64,000 nt of DNA from Bacteroidales bacterium (GCA_022865305.1 JALHSP010000116.1:110469-174468); one strand, 5' to 3'; counted from the stretch's first letter, positions 54,122-63,208 are shown. Numbers and translations are program-made. The notes: generated by a model not told the origin, from the letters alone.

Positions 54122-55354
54122 ATGAAAAATCTGGTGATAATTGGCGGCGGAACAGCCGGAACCGCAATGGCAAACAAATTGATAAAGTATCTTCCTTCAG
54201 ACAAATGGAAAATCATCATTATCGAAAAAGCAAAAGAACATTTTTACCAACCCGGTTTTCTTTTTCTTCCTTTTGGTTACTATACCAGGGATCAAATAAC
54301 AAAACCGGCAAAAATATTTTTCCCGAAAGGAGCAGATGTCATCAACTGTGAAGTTGACAGGATTTACGCTGACAAAAATTTAATAAGCTTAAAAGACGGA
54401 AATTCAATTGCTTATGATGTTCTTCTTATCGCAACAGGTACAAGGATAAGTCCTGAAGATACTCCGGGTCTCAAAGGTGAATTATGGCAGAAGAGTGTTT
54501 TTGATTTTTACACAATTGAAGGTGCTGAAGCTCTTGCCAGGTTTTTCAAAACCTGGGAAGGTGGTAACCTGGTGATCAATATAGCTGATAATCCTATTAA
54601 ATGTCCGGTAGCTCCTCTTGAGTTTACGTTTTATGCTGATGAATTTTTTACCAGGAAAGGTATCAGGGAAAAAGTAAAGATCACTTATGTCACTCCCATG
54701 TCAGGAGCTTTTACCAAACCGAAAGCTTCAAAATTTTTAGGATCTCTCCTGGAGAAGAAGAACATTAATATTGTCACCGATTTCTTCCTCGGAGAAGTCG
54801 ACAATACAAATAAAAAGATCCTCGATTTCGGAGGACGTGAGGTGCCTTTCGATTGTCTGGTAACTATTCCCCTTCATTCAGGAGACCCGGTAATTTCAAA
54901 AAGCGGATTGGGTGATGAATTTGGATTTGTAAAAGCTAATAAGAATACTCTGCAATCCGTAAGCTATCAAAATATTTTTGTAATTGGTGATGCATCAAAC
55001 CTCCCTGCATCCAAAGCCGGATCAGTTGCTCATTTCCAGGCAGATATCCTTCATAAGAATATCCTGAGCTTCATAAATAATGAACCTCTGAAGGCATCAT
55101 TTGACGGGCATTCAAATTGTTATATTGAAACCGGTTACGGAAAAGGGATCCTGATAGATTTTAATTATGAAACGGAACCTTTGCCAGGTTTGTTCCCGTT
55201 ACCAGTTCTGGGGCCTTTTTCATTATTGAAAGAGAGCAGAATAAATCATTATGGAAAACTACTTTTTAAATGGATATATTGGAATATCCTCCTTAAAGGA
55301 AGATGGCTTCCTATCCCATCCAAAATGTCGATGAAAGGGAAGATTACAGATTAA
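54122..55354 (+). CDS. Sulfide:quinone oxidoreductase-like flavoprotein
   Basis: 410-residue FAD protein. The Rossmann start VIIGGGTAGTAMANKL (5-20), the second nucleotide motif LLIATGTRISPED, and NIFVIGDASNLPASKAGSVAHFQ (284-306) are all SQR-like. Cys161 (NPIKCPVAPLEF) and Cys333 (GHSNCYIETGYG) are at the positions of the SQR active-site disulfide; the third Cys near 125-128 is absent, as in several SQR types. The C-terminal amphipathic helix (LFKWIYWNILLKGRW) would bind the membrane. It would oxidise sulfide and pass electrons to quinone. First gene of an operon with DsrC- and DsrE-like genes. Confidence 0.87.
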   Translation: MKNLVIIGGGTAGTAMANKLIKYLPSDKWKIIIIEKAKEHFYQPGFLFLPFGYYTRDQITKPAKIFFPKGADVINCEVDRIYADKNLISLKDGNSIAYDVLLIATGTRISPEDTPGLKGELWQKSVFDFYTIEGAEALARFFKTWEGGNLVINIADNPIKCPVAPLEFTFYADEFFTRKGIREKVKITYVTPMSGAFTKPKASKFLGSLLEKKNINIVTDFFLGEVDNTNKKILDFGGREVPFDCLVTIPLHSGDPVISKSGLGDEFGFVKANKNTLQSVSYQNIFVIGDASNLPASKAGSVAHFQADILHKNILSFINNEPLKASFDGHSNCYIETGYGKGILIDFNYETEPLPGLFPLPVLGPFSLLKESRINHYGKLLFKWIYWNILLKGRWLPIPSKMSMKGKITD

Positions 55355-55389
55355 TATTTATAACATATAACTTTTAAAATTTTAAAATT

Positions 55390-55701
55390 ATGGCACAAAA
55401 AACTTATGCAGGCAAAACAGTAGATGTAAATGAAGAAGGCTACTTCACAAATCCATCACAATGGACCAAAGAGATTGCCGCTGAAATCGCAAAAGAGGAA
55501 GGAATAGTTCTGACTGATCAGCACTATGCAATTATTGAATTCCTTCGTAACAGGCATAACAGCGGTGAAGCTCTTTCGATAAGAAGCATAAACCATTCCG
55601 GTGTTATCGATGTAAAGACTTTTTATCAGCTTTTCCCAGGTGCACCACTCAAAAAAGCCACTAAAATTGCAGGTATTCCCAAACCAGCCAGTTGTATTTA
55701 A
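55390..55701 (+). CDS. DsrC/TusE-like sulfur carrier protein
   Basis: 103-residue DsrC/TusE-family protein. The C-terminal arm ends LFPGAPLKKATKIAGIPKPASCI, with the penultimate Cys102 (CysA) that carries sulfur. The second DsrC cysteine, eleven residues earlier, is replaced by Thr91, so it is the one-Cys type, nearer TusE than the two-Cys DsrC of dissimilatory sulfite reduction. The conserved NPSQWTKEIAAEIAKEEGIVLTDQHY and FLRNRH are present. It sits between SQR and DsrE-like genes and probably accepts persulfide from the SQR/DsrE partner. Confidence 0.9.
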   Translation: MAQKTYAGKTVDVNEEGYFTNPSQWTKEIAAEIAKEEGIVLTDQHYAIIEFLRNRHNSGEALSIRSINHSGVIDVKTFYQLFPGAPLKKATKIAGIPKPASCI

Positions 55702-55719
55702 TCATAAAATAATAATAAA

Positions 55720-56217
55720 ATGGAACAAAAATATCCGATCAAAAAAGTCAATATCATTTGCGCAAAAGGTGCAATAGAAGATGTTTATGCAACCCTGTTG
55801 ATGGGCAACGGGGCGGTAATGGAAGGAATTGAAACCAACCTTTTCTTCACCTTCTTCGGGCTTGATGCAATTATTAAAAGCAGAATGGATAAACTGCATA
55901 CTGCAGTAGTGGGAAATCCGGCACTAAGACTTCCGGGCGGTCTGAGGATGCCAACGCTTCTGGGTATTATTCCCGGAATGGAATCCTTCACTTCATGGAT
56001 GATGAAAGGTGGAATGGCAAAACTTGATATTCCCCCCGTAAGTGAGTTTCTGGATCTTATTACTGCCGGCGGAGGGAAAGTCTATGCATGCAAACTTGCA
56101 ATGGATATGTTCAAGTTTAAGAAAGAAGACCTCTGCGAACACGTGAGTGGCATTCTGACAGTCGGTGAGTTTTACGAACATGCCGGAGGTGAAGGATCAC
56201 ATATAATATTTACTTAG
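55720..56217 (+). CDS. DsrE-family sulfurtransferase-like protein (DsrE2 type)
   Basis: 165-residue protein of the DsrE/DsrF family, DsrE2-like. A Rossmann-like opening (KKVNIICAKGAIEDVYATLLMGNGAVMEGIETNLFFTFFG) is followed by a membrane-proximal hydrophobic part and VYACKLAMDMFKF with the conserved Cys124 (sulfur-binding candidate); Cys14 and Cys139 are additional. Third gene of the SQR-DsrC-DsrE operon, inferred to relay sulfane sulfur to the DsrC protein. No downstream gene on the same strand follows. Confidence 0.85.
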   Translation: MEQKYPIKKVNIICAKGAIEDVYATLLMGNGAVMEGIETNLFFTFFGLDAIIKSRMDKLHTAVVGNPALRLPGGLRMPTLLGIIPGMESFTSWMMKGGMAKLDIPPVSEFLDLITAGGGKVYACKLAMDMFKFKKEDLCEHVSGILTVGEFYEHAGGEGSHIIFT

Positions 56218-56277
56218 TCTTAATCCTATCCCCAAATCCCACGGTACTCGACGAACTTAATATTTTTCGATAATCAG

Positions 56278-56301
56278 CCCCTTTCCCTTTGAGGGGGAAG
56301 G
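56278..56301. repeat. Imperfect G/C hairpin between convergent genes
   Basis: CCCCTTTCCC pairs with GGGGGAAGG through an imperfect stem, between the DsrE and CHAD genes. It resembles the other G/C palindromes of the window. Confidence 0.5.
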
Positions 56302-56313
56302 CTGGGATGGGGG

Positions 56314-57195
56314 TCATATCACCAGCAGTCTGAAACCCAGAACATTCACAAGTTTCTGGCCGGGACAGAAGATTTTATAGGCTGATGGCCACACTTTTGA
56401 AAGGTACCGGTCCTGCTCATCGCGTATGATCACTATCAGTTCATCCATCGCAGGCAGATGGGCGGAATTATCATATTTGTAACCAAGAGTTTTAATTAAC
56501 AGGGAAAGATCGTTATACTTTCCCAGGTTTTGTGTCATCGTATCAAGCTTCTTTTCAAGTGATTTGACAACAGACAGATTGAGAGGCCGGAAAAAATAGA
56601 GCTGGTAAAGAAAATCCTTTGCTCTCTTCCTGAATTCATGGAGGTTGGCAGCTTTTGGATTATTCCTGCAAATCAGGTAATTATCAATAACAATATTATA
56701 GATTTTTTCAAGCTCCTTAATAAGGATATGCGGATCAAGATTATTCATACTCTGAAAACGGATCCTGTATCCTGATTTGCCAAGGAGGTCATTAATCTTC
56801 TCCAGATCGTTTTTCATATTATCAGACGGTGTCATAACAGGGTCCGTTTTCTTCATCAGATCTTCCAGCATTTCATTCTCCTGAAGCATCGAAAAAACTT
56901 CGGGATTTTCCTTCTTAAGATATTTCAGAGTTTTTCTGTGGACAGAAGTCTCGCGCCATGAACACATGATCCGTCCGACTTCCCTTAATGCATCATACTC
57001 CCTTTGAAATATTTCTTCTTCTATCTGTGTGCTGATTAGCCGCATTACAGCTCTCGATTTCTTCATCAGCACCCGTACATCGTGAACAACCTTATCATCA
57101 GGGGATGATGATTGATTCAGCATAGATTGTGCTTCCCTGATATACCCGCCAAGAGCAGGTTTTATATCCTTCAATTTCACGTAATCGGGTTCCAT
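56314..57195 (-). CDS. CHAD-domain protein
   Basis: 293-residue CHAD protein, an alpha-helical domain that binds polyphosphate. The helical repeats carry the typical His/Arg/Lys residues: VHDVRVLMKKSRAVMRLI near 38-55, LHEFRKRAKDFLYQLYFF near 198-215, SWRETSVHRKTLKYL. It is divergent from the sixA-ppk1 pair, whose start is 187 nt away, so the locus links a polyP-binding protein with polyP synthesis. No enzymatic motif is seen. Confidence 0.85.
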   Translation of the reverse strand: MEPDYVKLKDIKPALGGYIREAQSMLNQSSSPDDKVVHDVRVLMKKSRAVMRLISTQIEEEIFQREYDALREVGRIMCSWRETSVHRKTLKYLKKENPEVFSMLQENEMLEDLMKKTDPVMTPSDNMKNDLEKINDLLGKSGYRIRFQSMNNLDPHILIKELEKIYNIVIDNYLICRNNPKAANLHEFRKRAKDFLYQLYFFRPLNLSVVKSLEKKLDTMTQNLGKYNDLSLLIKTLGYKYDNSAHLPAMDELIVIIRDEQDRYLSKVWPSAYKIFCPGQKLVNVLGFRLLVI

Positions 57196-57319
57196 GATGT
57201 ATTTAAGCTACCATGTTATATTTTTTAAAATTAACAATTAAAATCATACAGTCAAAAACCAACTTTTTAAGTATCCAAAAGAAGCAAGAACATAATTTTT
57301 CAATATCCTTTGAAAAAGC

Positions 57320-57327
57320 TAAATTTG
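57320..57327 (+). promoter_or_regulatory. Candidate -7 element TAAATTTG for sixA-ppk1
   Basis: Matches TAnnTTTG, 55 nt before the sixA ATG at 57382, with TTTT 19 nt upstream (57297-57300). Confidence 0.35.
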
Positions 57328-57381
57328 AAGTTAATTAGAAGATAATTAATCCGGCAATTCCGGTTATTGGTACGAAAACAG

Positions 57382-57873
57382 ATGAAAAAGCTAATCTTTA
57401 TCCGGCATGGACGAGCAGAAGATTCTGCTTCCGAAATTTCAGACTTTGAGAGGTCCCTGACGATCAAAGGGAAAATTATTTCGAGGCAGATGGCTCGCCG
57501 GTTCAGGGAAAAAGAGGATGACCCGGGATTAATGATCACAAGTCCTGCTTTCAGGGCGCTTGAGACAGCATATATCTTCGCATCTGAATTTGGAATCAAA
57601 CCTGAAAAGATTATGGTTGACAGTAACCTTTATAACAAAGCTTCTCTGAACTCACTTGTTAAGACACTGTCAACTGTAAACGATGATATTAATACCATAA
57701 CCCTTTTCGGACATAATCCTGCATTTACCGAAATGCCTGACCGGTTAAGCAAATACGGTTGTGAGTTTCTGACCAAGACAAGTGTTGTCTGCATCTCTTT
57801 CGGAACAAAGACGTGGTCAGATATAAAACCAGATACCGGCAAAATGGAATATTTTCTTAAACCTGAAAAATAA
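57382..57873 (+). CDS. sixA: Phosphohistidine phosphatase SixA
   Basis: 163-residue histidine-phosphatase protein from ATG 57382 (an in-frame TTG at 57367 adds five residues). The RHG motif is IFIRHGRAE (His9). The second arm is MITSPAFRALETAYIFA and the later catalytic His lies in TLFGHNPAF. The family removes phosphate from phosphohistidine proteins. Only 2 nt separate its stop from ppk1, so they are co-translated. Confidence 0.88.
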   Translation: MKKLIFIRHGRAEDSASEISDFERSLTIKGKIISRQMARRFREKEDDPGLMITSPAFRALETAYIFASEFGIKPEKIMVDSNLYNKASLNSLVKTLSTVNDDINTITLFGHNPAFTEMPDRLSKYGCEFLTKTSVVCISFGTKTWSDIKPDTGKMEYFLKPEK

Positions 57874-57875
57874 CA

Positions 57876-59936
57876 ATGAGCAAAACTTATATACCAAAGG
57901 AGATCAGCTGGTTATCATTCAACGAGCGGGTTCTCCAGGAAGCAGAGAACAAGGATGTTCCGCTTATTGAACGTTTTAAATTCCTTGGCATCTATTCCAA
58001 CAACCTGGATGAGTATTTCAGGGTAAGGGTGGCAACGTTAAAAAGGCTTTCCCAGTTTGCATCTCAATCAAAAAATATTCTGGGATACAACCCGAAAGCG
58101 ACGTTAAAAAGAATTCATGAAATAGTGCTCAGGCAGAATTCAAAGTTCGAAAAGATATATTCATCGCTCCTCCAGGAGCTTGATAAGCATAAAATCCACA
58201 TTATCAATGAAAAACAGCTTAATCGTGAACAGGCTGAATTCGTCAAAAACTATTTCCATAAAGAGTTGAGGACAAGGCTGATGCCTTTTCTTATTGAAAA
58301 GGATTCTGAATTACCTAATCTTGCTGATGATGCTATTTTCCTAGCTATTTATCTGCATAAGAAAGAGACCGATAAGAAAAGGTATGCTCTTCTTGAAATT
58401 CCTGCAGATGTTCTTCCCAGGTTCATCCTTCTTCCTGAGAAGGGTGAAGATAAGTATGTGATCTTTCTTGATGATATCATCAGGTACGGGCTGAAAGATA
58501 TCTTCTTTATCTTTGATTTTGATGAATTCTCAGCTTATACTATCAAGCTGACGAAAGATGCCGAGCTTGAAATTGCTGACGATATCTCGGAAAGCTATAT
58601 TGACAAGCTGTCACGCAGCCTCCTGCAAAGAAAACGCGGCACACCTGTACGGTTTATTTATGACAGGAAGATGCCGGAAGATCTTTTAAAGATTCTTACA
58701 CGAAAGCTTAATTTAGGTCCTGATGATGTCATTATACCATCAGACAGATATCATAATTTCAAGGATTTTATGGATATCCCCAGCCTGGGGAAGAAAAAGT
58801 TTTATTATGAACCATTAATTCCAATTCCTCACAGGGATATTCCGTCCGGGAAAAGCATATTATCAGCCATTAAGAAAAAGGATATAATGCTATTCTTTCC
58901 ATACCATCCGTTTGACCATTTCATTGATCTTTTAAGAGAAGCATCTATCGATCCTTTAGTTACTTCAATCCATATTACATTATACCGCCTGGCCAGAAAC
59001 TCAAGCGTGATAAATGCTCTTCTTAATGCAGTGCGGAACGGAAAACATGTAACGACAGTAGTCGAGCTCCAGGCAAGGTTCGATGAAGAAGCAAATATAT
59101 TATGGGGGAATAAGCTTCTTGATGAAGGGGTAAAAGTAATTTATGGCGTCCCGGGACTGAAAGTCCATGCCAAGCTTTGCCTTATTACCCGGGTTAAGAA
59201 CAATGTTTCCCAGCGATATGCAGCCATTGGCACCGGGAACTTCAATGAGGACACAGCACGGATATATACCGATCACCTGCTCCTGACAACAAGTAAAAAG
59301 ATTACCAACGAGGTACAGAAAGCTTTTGATTTCTTCAGTGTCAATTATAAGAAGGACAACTATTATCACCTGGTATTATCTCCTTTCTTTCTCAGGAATA
59401 AGATCATGCTCCTTATCGAGAATGAGATAAAAAATGCCAAAAATGGAGGAAAAGCCTATATTTATCTGAAACTAAATAACTTAACAGATACTGAAATTAT
59501 CAATAGCCTTTATGAGGCAAGTAAAGCCGGAGTCAATATCAAACTGATTATTCGTGGAATGATATCACTTGTTACCGGAATTAAAGATATCAGTGAGAAT
59601 ATAAAAGCTATAGGTATTGTAGACCGTTTTCTGGAGCATACAAGATTTATTATTTTCTGCAACGGAGACAATGAGGAATGTTTTATTTCTTCAGCCGACC
59701 TGATGACAAGGAATATTGATCACAGGATAGAAGTCACCTGTCCTGTTTTTGACAAGAGCATCAAAAATGAACTGAAACATATTTTCGAAATACAGTGGAA
59801 TGATAATGTTAAAGCAAGGAAGCTCGATGCTTCACTCTCAAATAAATTTGTCAAACACGGGAAAAAACAGGTCCACTCCCAGGTAGAAGTTTATAATTAT
59901 CTTAAAAAAGTGAATCAAAAGGCTCTTGAAAAATAA
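57876..59936 (+). CDS. ppk1: Polyphosphate kinase PPK1
   Basis: 686-residue polyphosphate kinase. Order: N domain (about 1-105, PKEISWLSFNERVLQEAENK), head domain, then two phospholipase-D-like catalytic domains. The first has LARNSSVINALLNAVRNGKHVTTVVELQARFDEEANILW and VPGLKVHAKLCLI with the phosphorylated His431. The second has FIIFCNGDNEECFISSADLMTRNIDHRIEV. Length is normal. It makes polyphosphate from ATP. Co-transcribed with sixA, and the ICMT-like gene follows 9 nt downstream. Confidence 0.95.
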   Translation: MSKTYIPKEISWLSFNERVLQEAENKDVPLIERFKFLGIYSNNLDEYFRVRVATLKRLSQFASQSKNILGYNPKATLKRIHEIVLRQNSKFEKIYSSLLQELDKHKIHIINEKQLNREQAEFVKNYFHKELRTRLMPFLIEKDSELPNLADDAIFLAIYLHKKETDKKRYALLEIPADVLPRFILLPEKGEDKYVIFLDDIIRYGLKDIFFIFDFDEFSAYTIKLTKDAELEIADDISESYIDKLSRSLLQRKRGTPVRFIYDRKMPEDLLKILTRKLNLGPDDVIIPSDRYHNFKDFMDIPSLGKKKFYYEPLIPIPHRDIPSGKSILSAIKKKDIMLFFPYHPFDHFIDLLREASIDPLVTSIHITLYRLARNSSVINALLNAVRNGKHVTTVVELQARFDEEANILWGNKLLDEGVKVIYGVPGLKVHAKLCLITRVKNNVSQRYAAIGTGNFNEDTARIYTDHLLLTTSKKITNEVQKAFDFFSVNYKKDNYYHLVLSPFFLRNKIMLLIENEIKNAKNGGKAYIYLKLNNLTDTEIINSLYEASKAGVNIKLIIRGMISLVTGIKDISENIKAIGIVDRFLEHTRFIIFCNGDNEECFISSADLMTRNIDHRIEVTCPVFDKSIKNELKHIFEIQWNDNVKARKLDASLSNKFVKHGKKQVHSQVEVYNYLKKVNQKALEK

Positions 59937-59945
59937 ATTTACCTG

Positions 59946-60470
59946 ATGAATTATATAGCATTAGTTACAGGAACCATTGTAATAATTCTGTTTTCATGGT
60001 TTTATTCAATAAAACACGGAAGATATCATGGGATACCAAGATTTTTTTCTTTTGAAAGTATTTTTATCCTGGTATTAATGAATCTGAAAATATGGTTTCA
60101 TAATCCTTTCTCGTTTTTTCAGATAATTTCCTGGATTCTTCTTGTTTTGTCAGCTTACATGGGCATAGCCGGATACCTTCTTTTAAGGAAGGTCGGTAAA
60201 CCCGATAAAAATTTCGAGAATACTTCCATCCTGGTTAAATCCGGTTTATACAGGTACATCCGACACCCTCTTTATGGTTCTTTATTACTGCTTGGAACCG
60301 GAGTAATGTTTAAAGATACCGGTATTATTCAGTTAATCTTAGGTGCAGTTAATCTCATTGCTGTATTCTTTACAGCCAGAATTGAAGAAAAAGAGATGAT
60401 CTCAAAATTCGGAGAGCCGTATGTTGATTATATGAAGGAGACAAAGATGTTTATACCTTATATTGTCTGA
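59946..60470 (+). CDS. Isoprenylcysteine carboxyl methyltransferase-like membrane protein
   Basis: 174-residue membrane methyltransferase of the ICMT/PEMT class with about four helices. Motif block: LVKSGLYRYIRHPLYGSLLLLGTG near 96-119, with the RHPxY signature, and EEKEMISKFGEPYVDYMKETKMFIPYI at the end (EExxLxxxFGxxYxxY). The substrate is likely a lipid or a small molecule. It lies 9 nt after ppk1, so it is probably in the same operon. Confidence 0.85.
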   Translation: MNYIALVTGTIVIILFSWFYSIKHGRYHGIPRFFSFESIFILVLMNLKIWFHNPFSFFQIISWILLVLSAYMGIAGYLLLRKVGKPDKNFENTSILVKSGLYRYIRHPLYGSLLLLGTGVMFKDTGIIQLILGAVNLIAVFFTARIEEKEMISKFGEPYVDYMKETKMFIPYIV

Positions 60471-60501
60471 ATGTCTTGTACGACTCACACGACTTATATC
60501 T

Positions 60502-61041
60502 TTACTTTGTAGACAGCCATGCTATTACTTTTTCCGATTCCGGCTTATCCCTGGAATAAAGGACATCAATCAGCTTCCCGTTTTCATCAATAAGGTATTT
60601 CTGAAAATTCCATTTTACCTCTGAATCCATGATCCCATTTTTATCTTTTGACGTAAGCCATTTATATAGCGGGTGGATATCATCACCCTTGACTGATATT
60701 TTTTCCATCATGGGAAAGGTAACTCCATAGTTCCGGGTGCAGAATTGTCTGATTTCAGAAGCGGTTCCGGGTTCCTGGTTAGCAAAATTGTTAGCCGGGA
60801 AGCCGATAATAACAAGCTCCCCCTGGTATTTCTCATACAAAGCCTCAAGATCTTTAAACTGTGGGGTAAAACCGCACTTTGAAGCTGTATTTACAACCAT
60901 TACCTTTTTCCCTTTCAGCGAGGATAAATCAAAATCTTCACCCTCCAGTGTTTTTACCTTAAAATCATAAAATCCGGTAGTTTGCGAAATAAGTGTCATC
61001 GGAGAAAGCATAAGAAAAGTAATGGTCAGTAGTTTATTCAT
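60502..61041 (-). CDS. Exported glutathione peroxidase (Cys type)
   Basis: 179-residue glutathione-peroxidase-family protein with a signal peptide (NKLLTITFLMLSPMTLISQ). Active-site Cys56 in VNTASKCGFTPQF, Gln in GFPANNFANQEPG, Trp in VKWNFQKYLI: the catalytic tetrad is complete. The residue is an ordinary Cys codon (TGC), not selenocysteine. It probably uses thioredoxin to reduce peroxides in the periplasm. Confidence 0.92.
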   Translation of the reverse strand: MNKLLTITFLMLSPMTLISQTTGFYDFKVKTLEGEDFDLSSLKGKKVMVVNTASKCGFTPQFKDLEALYEKYQGELVIIGFPANNFANQEPGTASEIRQFCTRNYGVTFPMMEKISVKGDDIHPLYKWLTSKDKNGIMDSEVKWNFQKYLIDENGKLIDVLYSRDKPESEKVIAWLSTK

Positions 61042-61175
61042 AATCAGAGTTCTTTAAATAGTTTTAACATTAAACAAAAATGTGTTATAAAAGTTCAGGT
61101 TAAGCATACAGGTATACTTTTTCTTGTATTTCATCACTTGCTCAATGAAAATTCTTATTGACTCACCCTGATTAT

Positions 61176-61185
61176 CTCCCGGGAG
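61176..61185. repeat. Short palindrome CTCCCGGGAG in the gap
   Basis: A perfect 10-bp palindrome followed by GGGATTTTATC. It could act in termination between the two minus-strand genes, and resembles the other G/C palindromes. Confidence 0.45.
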
Positions 61186-61204
61186 GGGATTTTATCAAAT
61201 AATT

Positions 61205-62095
61205 CTACTTTTTTACTTCATTTACAGTGTTCACATCCATCACCAGTGGGAATGTCATGCTCTCAGGTGATGAAATCTCGACACTGCCTGTTACCTTTGT
61301 GGTCACAGCCTGTTTGATGAAATAGCCCTCTTTAATAGCAAACAGAAGAGTGGCGGAACCTGTATATGTTCCTTTCATAAGAACATCCATACCCTGGTTC
61401 TGGGTATTTATTGTCATGGTACCTGAGAGCGTTGAAGAAATCCTGGCACATTCAATACCATCTATATTCTCAATGCCTTCAAGTTTATCATTTGAATTCA
61501 CTAAATTTATTATTGATGTTGCAGCAGTTTTGCCTCCGACAGTATCAACCGTACTCCATGTATCTCCTATCTTGACCGGATTCGCAGGAAGAATAGGGAA
61601 GAACTCCATAAAGGTTTGAGAAACATTTGATTCCCCGCTTCCTTCAACATAATAAATAACTTTTTCAGCTTCTGAAATATCAGTTTCCCTGCCATCAGGT
61701 GATATTACTATATTAATTACTTTTCCCTGGATATCGCTTACTGATCCTCCTGAAGTTCCCATGGGAGACTCAACAACCCGGCCGAGAGTGTCGAGTTTTA
61801 TTTCAAGCTTAAGGTCTGAATCCTTCTTCCCCATAGCCTTAATGCTGCAGCCAAATACTAAACTTATATTATTCTGCATCGACTGGCCCTGAATATCCAT
61901 AATCTGAGTCATTTTACTGATGCTCAGGTATTTTACCGGAGTCTCTTTCAAATATTTGTATTCCAGCTTTATCGCATCTGTCTGTTGTGTGTTGCCAGGC
62001 TTTTTCTGTGCATAAGCACTGAAGCTGATATTCAGAGTAACAACAATTATTGCCGCATTTGTTAATTTTCCGTGTAAAAGACTTTTCATTTTCAT
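61205..62095 (-). CDS. DUF6263-type exported protein
   Basis: 296-residue protein with a signal peptide (KMKSLLHGKLTNAAIIVVTLNISFSAYAQ). A beta-rich body with repeated phrases such as NISLVFGCSIKAMGKKDSDLKLEIKLDTLGRVV and PVKIGDTWSTVDTVGGK is typical of the DUF6263 proteins of Bacteroidota. No enzymatic motif. The function is unknown; it may be a periplasmic or surface protein. Confidence 0.7.
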   Translation of the reverse strand: MKMKSLLHGKLTNAAIIVVTLNISFSAYAQKKPGNTQQTDAIKLEYKYLKETPVKYLSISKMTQIMDIQGQSMQNNISLVFGCSIKAMGKKDSDLKLEIKLDTLGRVVESPMGTSGGSVSDIQGKVINIVISPDGRETDISEAEKVIYYVEGSGESNVSQTFMEFFPILPANPVKIGDTWSTVDTVGGKTAATSIINLVNSNDKLEGIENIDGIECARISSTLSGTMTINTQNQGMDVLMKGTYTGSATLLFAIKEGYFIKQAVTTKVTGSVEISSPESMTFPLVMDVNTVNEVKK

Positions 62096-62244
62096 TTATA
62101 TTGGTTTTAGATTGAAATTTGTCAAAATTCATAAATAATTATCTGGTTTCTCCTATTCCTGCTGGTTATAAATGAAGATTAAGATCCTTACCTGTTGCAA
62201 CCGGAAAAAGCATGGATTCTTTAAGGTTTGTTTTATTATAACTA

Positions 62245-62907
62245 TTATTTTAATGTGATTTTAAGTACCCCGTTAGCCCCAAATGAACCGTACAGTGAAG
62301 CACCCACATCATCGACGAATTCAATTGTTTTTACATCATCTGGTATAATAAATGAGATATCCGGGACAATCCTGTCATTAACTACATAAAGTACCTGTAG
62401 AGATCCCATCGATTTTCTTTTGGTATTTACTACTGTTGTACCGTTTACCCTTAAATTAGTAAACTCACCTGCAACCAATTCATAAATTGACTTATATTTG
62501 GAATAATCCCTTTGGATTCCTGAAGAACCTGAAATAATGGCCTGCCGCAAAACCTCATCAGAGAGATGTCCGTTAGATACTGCTTTATTAAAATTGGATA
62601 AATTATTGACATATATAAGATCAATCTTATAAAGTTTTTCCTTTTGAATCTTTATTTTTTTCTTTAAAAACCCTGAAGCAGTAACTGTAAGGATATCCTT
62701 ATCAGAGGTTTTAACAGAAAACATACCCGCTGAATCAGTATATGCTATCTCGCCTGATTTTGATGATGATACCTTTACATTATTTAACGGAATTGTTTTG
62801 AAAGCAGTAACAATCCCTGAAACAGATTTAAATTCCTGCGCTTCTGCTCCGGATACTTGTAAAAACAATATTAAAACTGAAATAATTATAACGAATTTCT
62901 GATTCAT
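62245..62907 (-). CDS. CarboxypepD_reg-like protein with TonB-plug-like C-terminus
   Basis: 220-residue exported protein (signal QKFVIIISVLILFLQVSGAEA). The first 90 residues read like a CarboxypepD_reg domain (SVSGIVTAFKTIPLNNVKVSSSKSGEIAYTDSAGMFSVKT). The last 60 (YVVNDRIVPDISFIIPDDVKTIEFVDDVGASLYGSFGANGVLKIT) resemble the TonB receptor plug. It has no barrel, so it looks like a stand-alone or truncated receptor N-terminus. The function is unknown. Confidence 0.75.
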   Translation of the reverse strand: MNQKFVIIISVLILFLQVSGAEAQEFKSVSGIVTAFKTIPLNNVKVSSSKSGEIAYTDSAGMFSVKTSDKDILTVTASGFLKKKIKIQKEKLYKIDLIYVNNLSNFNKAVSNGHLSDEVLRQAIISGSSGIQRDYSKYKSIYELVAGEFTNLRVNGTTVVNTKRKSMGSLQVLYVVNDRIVPDISFIIPDDVKTIEFVDDVGASLYGSFGANGVLKITLK

Positions 62908-63076
62908 TGATAGTTTTTTATAGAGCTAAATTACTTAAAATTATAAATATAAGGCCATGTCATAATAAATTATTACACTGTGATATCTAATTTAAAGTCA
63001 ATAGTCAGAAGAGTTAACTTTGTCAGGTAAACTGAAATTATTTGGTTATACTATATGATTTTAGGAAAACTCGTTA

Positions 63077-63084
63077 TACTTTTG
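63077..63084 (+). promoter_or_regulatory. Candidate -7 element TACTTTTG for tRNA-Pro
   Basis: Matches TAnnTTTG, 10 nt before the tRNA 5' end, the position expected for a tRNA promoter in Bacteroidota. Confidence 0.5.
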
Positions 63085-63094
63085 CGACACTTTT

Positions 63095-63169
<75 letters not shown>

Positions 63170-63175
63170 CAAAAG

Positions 63176-63208
63176 AAAAAGCCCTGCACGCAAGTGCCGG
63201 GCTTTTTT
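63176..63208 (+). terminator. Terminator after tRNA-Pro
   Basis: AAAAAGCCCTGCAC pairs with GTGCCGGGCTTTTT, one mismatch, with a GCAA tetraloop, then T's. Confidence 0.88.

Noticed and set aside
60860..60910. Selenocysteine in the glutathione peroxidase
   Set aside because: The active-site codon is an ordinary Cys codon (TGC), and there is no in-frame TGA or SECIS-like stem.
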